From positions 1 to 64,000 of the forward strand of contig JADZBH010000006.1 of assembly GCA_020852175.1 (NCBI GenBank): a stretch of 64,000 bases of DNA, written 5' to 3'. The notes under the pieces are model-generated. The model was not told where the DNA came from. It saw only the letters and a list, made by a program, of their open reading frames with translations, and did no database searches. Shown piece after piece: positions 60,633-64,000 of the stretch (the first letter of the stretch is position 1; each line of letters opens with the position of its first letter). Origin of the DNA: Bryobacterales bacterium (GTDB lineage Bacteria; Acidobacteriota; Terriglobia; Bryobacterales; Bryobacteraceae). The position numbers and the translations under genes were made by a program.

Positions 60633-61415
60633 CTACTGCCCCGCGGAGAAATGCACGCGGCGGTTCTTCTGCCAGCAGTCCTCGGTGGCTTCCGTGCACT
60701 GCGGCTTTTCCTTGCCGAAGCTGATGGAGCGGAGACGGTCGCCGGAGACGCCGAGCTGGGTCAGGAACTCCTTGGCCGAAGTGGAGCGGCGGTCGCCCAG
60801 GCCGAGGTTGTATTCGGCCGAGCCGCGTTCGTCGCAATGGCCTTCCACGCTGATGCTGGCGCCGGGGAAGTCGGCCAGAATGCGCTTCAACGCGTCGGAG
60901 TTGCGCGAAAGGACCGAGCGGGCATCCTCGCGGACATCGTACTTGTCATAGTCGAAGTAGATGTCGGACACCTCGTTGCGCAGACGCTCTTCGAGCGTGG
61001 CGGTCGGAGCCGGCGCCGGGGGCGGCGGAGGCGGCGGAGGTTCGCTCACATTCACACGGGCCGAAGCCGTGATGGAACCTCCGGCGTTGCGCGCCGTCAA
61101 AGTATAGGTGGTGGAACTGGAGGGCGACACGGACCGAGTACCGCTGGCCGATACCACGCCGATGCCATTGTCGATCGAAACCGAATCGGCGCCGGAGACG
61201 TTCCAACGGAGCGTGGCGCTCTGTCCGCGCTGAATCGAACCCGGTTCGGCGCTAAACGAACCAACCACGGGCTTGGCTGGAGGAGCCTTCTCCGCGACGG
61301 GCGGCGGCGGGGGTGGTGGCGGCGGCGGCGGCGGCGCCTTCTTCTTACAACCGGCCGCGAACGCTAGGAGCACGCACGCCAGAATCAACCAATTGAACTT
61401 CTTCGTTCGTAACAT
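60633..61415 (-). CDS. pal: Peptidoglycan-associated lipoprotein Pal
   Basis: This 260-residue lipoprotein has a lipobox-like VLLAFAAGCKKK. It is followed by 12 consecutive prolines, an Ig-like domain (about 50-125), a second proline run, and a C-terminal OmpA domain with VSDIYFDYDKYDVREDA, SVEGHCDERGSAEYNLGLGD and RRVHFSAG, which binds peptidoglycan. It anchors the outer membrane to the wall. The Ig-like insert makes it longer than E. coli Pal (173). ATG 61415 is chosen; TTG 61424 is an alternative. Confidence 0.93.
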   Translation of the reverse strand: MLRTKKFNWLILACVLLAFAAGCKKKAPPPPPPPPPPPPVAEKAPPAKPVVGSFSAEPGSIQRGQSATLRWNVSGADSVSIDNGIGVVSASGTRSVSPSSSTTYTLTARNAGGSITASARVNVSEPPPPPPPPAPAPTATLEERLRNEVSDIYFDYDKYDVREDARSVLSRNSDALKRILADFPGASISVEGHCDERGSAEYNLGLGDRRSTSAKEFLTQLGVSGDRLRSISFGKEKPQCTEATEDCWQKNRRVHFSAGQ

Positions 61416-61480
61416 TATGAGCAATCCCTCCCGGAATCCAGTTCCGAATTCTCTTCTCTACTATTCTGTAGCGCTACATC

Positions 61481-61505
61481 GCCCTGGGACGGTGCCTCCC
61501 AGGGC
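61481..61505 (-). terminator. Strong hairpin between tolB and pal
   Basis: GCCCTGGGA (61481-61489), a seven-base loop and TCCCAGGGC (61497-61505) form a perfect nine-base-pair stem in the 113-base tolB-pal gap. No T-run follows, so it may be an attenuator or an mRNA end or processing signal. A 12-base perfect palindrome, TGTAGCGCTACA, lies next to it at 61467-61478. Confidence 0.5.
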
Positions 61506-61528
61506 GGGGCGCCTCACTTCAAAAAAAT

Positions 61529-62887
61529 CTACTTGCTCCACACAGGATTTTCATTGCGTCCCTGCGTGGTGAGCTGGCGCACTTGCGTGCCGTTCGCCAG
61601 CATCGTCCAAATTTGTGTCGAACCACTGCGATTGGACGAGAACACCAAGTGGCGTCCGTCCGGCGCCCAACTGGGGTTTTCGTTCCGCCCCGCGCCGTGT
61701 GTCAACTGCGTGATTTCTTTGGTGGCCACGTCCATTATAAACAGGTTGTAATTGCCCGGGGCGAACCCCCTGGTCCAACTGAACGCGATGATCTGTCCAT
61801 CGGGGTGCCAGGCCGGGTTCACCGCATCGCCCTCGCCCGAGGTGAGCCGGGCGACGTCGGCGCCGTCGACATTCATTTTGTAGACCTGCGGCGGACCGCT
61901 GCGGCCGGAAACAAAAACCATCTCGCGCGGGTTTTTCGGATTGAACTTAGGCTCGATATCGATCGCGTTGGAAAAGGTTACTCGCTTCAAGCCACCGCCA
62001 TCTACGTTACACATGTAAAGTTGCGCGGCGCCGCCGGCGGCCGTCGATGAAAAGATCAACTGCTTGCCATCGGGCGTGAAGGAAGGCGTGGCGTTCAGCG
62101 AGGCGCGCTGATTGTAGAACGGCAACTGGCGCAGGGTTTCGAGCGAATAGACCATGATCGAGGGATTGCCCCGGGCGAACGTGGTGAAGGCCAGGCGCGT
62201 CGAGTCCGGCGAGACGGAGGCAAAGCTGGTGGTGGAGCCCAGGCGCGTGATCTGCTTCTGGTTGGCGCCGTCGTGATCCATGGACCAGATCTCCTTGCCG
62301 CCGCCGCGCGTCGAGGTGAAGTAGATTTTCGATCCGGCCAGCGTCTGGACGCCGAGACGGGAGAGAATGTCGGCGGCGAAATCATGCGCCAGCTTGCGCG
62401 CGCCCTCTTCGTTCAGCGGAGCCAGGTAGGTTTTGTTGAACACCTGCGCGTTGGCCAGGTCGGGTTGCGTGACGTTGTAGAACCAGCCGTAAAGCACCAT
62501 CTGGCCGTTCTGCGCGCCCGTGTAGCCGATGGGAACATAGGTGGCGTTCACGGGCGGGTTGCTCCAGTCGGTGAGCCAAGGGCCCTGGCTGCGCGGAGGC
62601 GTGCCCGCGGGCGGGCGCCAGTCCTGCGCGCGCTGCGGCGCCTGCAAAGGGTACATTGACTTGGGCGCCATGCGGAAGTAGCCGGAATCCTGCAAATCCT
62701 GAAAAAGCGTGGCGTTGAAGATGCCCATGTACTGCTGGGCTTCGCCGGCGCCGCGGAAATCGGGCACGGCGATCACGGCCAGTTCACCGGACTTCATGAT
62801 GCGCAGCACCATGTCGGTTTGGCCCACCAGGGCAAGAGCGGCCAGTGACAACGCGGCGAAAAAGACGAGGATGGATTTCTTGGTCAT
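61529..62887 (-). CDS. tolB: Tol-Pal system beta-propeller protein TolB
   Basis: This 452-residue periplasmic protein has a signal peptide (ILVFFAALSLAALALVGQ), an N-terminal alpha/beta domain (about 30-180) and a six-bladed propeller with repeated blades (IYFTSTRGGGKEIWSMDHDG, LIFSSTAAGGAAQLYMCNVD, MVFVSGRSGPPQVYKMNVDG, LVFSSNRSGSTQIWTMLANG). It works with Pal, TolA and CpoB in outer-membrane constriction. It overlaps the tolA stop by four bases. Length matches E. coli TolB (430). Confidence 0.96.
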   Translation of the reverse strand: MTKKSILVFFAALSLAALALVGQTDMVLRIMKSGELAVIAVPDFRGAGEAQQYMGIFNATLFQDLQDSGYFRMAPKSMYPLQAPQRAQDWRPPAGTPPRSQGPWLTDWSNPPVNATYVPIGYTGAQNGQMVLYGWFYNVTQPDLANAQVFNKTYLAPLNEEGARKLAHDFAADILSRLGVQTLAGSKIYFTSTRGGGKEIWSMDHDGANQKQITRLGSTTSFASVSPDSTRLAFTTFARGNPSIMVYSLETLRQLPFYNQRASLNATPSFTPDGKQLIFSSTAAGGAAQLYMCNVDGGGLKRVTFSNAIDIEPKFNPKNPREMVFVSGRSGPPQVYKMNVDGADVARLTSGEGDAVNPAWHPDGQIIAFSWTRGFAPGNYNLFIMDVATKEITQLTHGAGRNENPSWAPDGRHLVFSSNRSGSTQIWTMLANGTQVRQLTTQGRNENPVWSK

Positions 62888-63672
62888 CGTTTCAGTTGGA
62901 ATTGAAATTCAATAGTGGCATAGTTGCGCTCGAAGCCCTGCGGCAGGGGCGGGAACGGACTCGCCTCCAGGATGGCGCGTTGCGCCGAGTAATCGAGCGT
63001 GGGATTGCCGGAGCTTTGCCGGATCTTGACGTCGCCCGCGCGCCCATCGCGATAGATGGAGAAGGTGAGGATCACGGGCGGCGCCATGCGCGCGCGCGGG
63101 TCCTGCTGGTTTGGCTTCCAGGACTGGGCCACGCGCTCGCGGATGATGTTGGCATAGTAGCCAAAGCGGTTGCCGAACGGGTTGCCCTGGCCTATGCCCA
63201 CGCCGGAGCCGCTGCTATTCACATCGTAGAGCGGTGAAACCGCGGCCTGGCCCTGCGTGGAGTACACCTGGTTCGGACGGTTGGCCAGCGGATTCTGATA
63301 GGTATTCTTCGATGCCTGCGTCTTCTTCTTGGCCGTCTCGGCTTTTTTCCGCGTGGCCAGTTCAATGGCGTCGCGGTCTTCCTGCTGCGTCTTCTTCTCC
63401 GGCTTCGGCGGCGAGGGCACCTGCGATTCGGTGTCGTTGGCCACCGGATTCACCAGACCACTTCTAGGGGGCAGCGGAATCTTGGAAACCGGCGTGATGA
63501 CCGTGGACATGCCGCCCAGCGCGTTGGGGTCGCCAAAGCTGTCGCGCGGACGCCCCTCCAGCCAGTTATAGGCGGCCGCGGCCAGGAAAACGGCCAAATG
63601 CAGGGCGACAGAACCGGCGTAGGACCGCTTCATCGGCTCGCGTTCGTCCAGGATGTCGCGCCGTGCCGTCAT
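62884..63672 (-). CDS. tolA: TolA-like TonB-C domain energy transducer
   Basis: This 262-residue protein has one N-terminal membrane helix (LHLAVFLAAAAYNWL) and a charged Lys/Gln-rich middle (about 90-130). Its C-terminal TonB/TolA domain is VAQSWKPNQQDPRARMAPPV followed by ILTFSIYRDGRAGDVKIRQS. It spans the periplasm and passes proton-motive force from TolQR to Pal/TolB. It is shorter than E. coli TolA (421). The gene overlaps tolB by four bases and follows tolR after 15 bases. Confidence 0.9.
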   Translation of the reverse strand: MTARRDILDEREPMKRSYAGSVALHLAVFLAAAAYNWLEGRPRDSFGDPNALGGMSTVITPVSKIPLPPRSGLVNPVANDTESQVPSPPKPEKKTQQEDRDAIELATRKKAETAKKKTQASKNTYQNPLANRPNQVYSTQGQAAVSPLYDVNSSGSGVGIGQGNPFGNRFGYYANIIRERVAQSWKPNQQDPRARMAPPVILTFSIYRDGRAGDVKIRQSSGNPTLDYSAQRAILEASPFPPLPQGFERNYATIEFQFQLKR

Positions 63673-63687
63673 GCCGCCCCTGGTCTC

Positions 63688-64000
63688 CTACTTGCGTGAT
63701 GCCTCGTCCACGGGCTGCGTCACCATCTGCACCTGCAGCTTGCTTTCTCCGAGTTCACTCACCACATGGGCGAGCGACTCCCAGATGACGGCTTTATCGG
63801 CCCGGACATAAACGCCCGTCTGCCCCGGGAAGCGCTGCCGTATCTCAGCGCCGAGCACGTTCACGTTCACCGGTTTTTCGTTGAGTTGGATCTCGCCTTC
63901 CTTGGTGATGGTCACCACCGGCAGTTCCTTGGCCGAGTTCTTCACCTGCTTCACGCGCGGCACGTCCACCTCCAACCCGAACTCCATCACGTGCGCCGTC
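63688..64000 (-). CDS. tolR: TolR/ExbD family protein, N-terminus cut by window edge
   Basis: The frame stays open to the right edge of the window, so the N-terminal membrane helix is missing; about 104 residues are seen. MEFGLEVDVPRVKQV, VVTITKEGEIQLNEKPVNV and VYVRADKAVIWESLAHVVSE are typical of the periplasmic domain of ExbD/TolR. With TolQ it forms the proton channel that drives TolA. tolQ is expected just outside the window. Confidence 0.9.
   Translation of the reverse strand, partial: TAHVMEFGLEVDVPRVKQVKNSAKELPVVTITKEGEIQLNEKPVNVNVLGAEIRQRFPGQTGVYVRADKAVIWESLAHVVSELGESKLQVQMVTQPVDEASRK

Noticed and set aside
61018..61340. GC-rich triplet runs as a possible CRISPR or tandem repeat array
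   Set aside because: They are simply proline codons of pal, in frame and without spacers.

Overview
This is a high-GC stretch of bacterial chromosome that looks like Acidobacteriota, most likely the Bryobacterales/Solibacteraceae group. The main clue is the C-terminus of the 1303-residue protein at 2497-6408, which carries the secreted-protein domain that is typical of Candidatus Solibacter and its relatives (TIGR03437 type). Many Tat- or Sec-exported proteins, a Tol-Pal operon, a TonB receptor and several secreted hydrolases show a Gram-negative envelope. I saw no tRNA, rRNA, CRISPR array or complete insertion sequence. Genes are tightly packed, and only two gaps exceed 300 bases (2060-2496 and 7980-8578).

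Layout from left to right. 1-8000 holds two large secreted proteins and an exported sulfatase. 8579-9838 holds a slipin-like protein that stops before its SPFH domain, and a beta-barrel protein. 9919-15726 is a sugar or sugar-acid gene group: a DUF4380-like protein, a KduD-like dehydrogenase, a zinc alcohol dehydrogenase, a second SDR, a Gfo/Idh/MocA oxidoreductase and a DapA/NanA-type aldolase. It is followed by a PLP decarboxylase and a large hybrid histidine kinase. 19255-26244 holds pyrD, a small HExxH protein, a decayed HigB-like toxin gene, an MFS transporter, ridA, a CocE-type esterase and an enolase-superfamily enzyme.

26218-28325 is a restriction-modification cassette made of a cytosine-5 methyltransferase, an HNH endonuclease broken by a one-base frameshift, and a Vsr repair endonuclease that seems to start at CTG. 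It lies directly behind an ECF sigma/anti-sigma pair. 29449-38754 carries an M48-like protease, thrS, an HpnI-like glycosyltransferase, a TonB receptor, two TPR-type proteins and rnc. A four-gene minus-strand operon (ABC-2-like permease, GHMP kinase, CPBP protease, exported protein) fills 38767-42238. Next come an exported RraA-like protein, a PilZ protein, a trans-sulfuration enzyme, a sialidase-like protein, a TrmO-like fusion and a lone CpaF ATPase.

49156-59645 holds an M28 peptidase, an alpha/beta hydrolase, a membrane Ser/Thr kinase, glpX, an amidase with a small partner, a fused aroD-aroE gene, a DeoC homologue without its Schiff-base lysine, and a CBM9-like exported protein. The right edge is the Tol-Pal operon on the minus strand (tolR partial, tolA, tolB, pal, cpoB).

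The most unusual points are the broken but methylase-retaining restriction system, the DeoC-like protein with Cys in place of the catalytic Lys, the truncated slipin, and two enzyme-like domains (C39-like and HPt-like) that appear to have lost their key residue. No complete, obviously new defence or biosynthetic system is visible.
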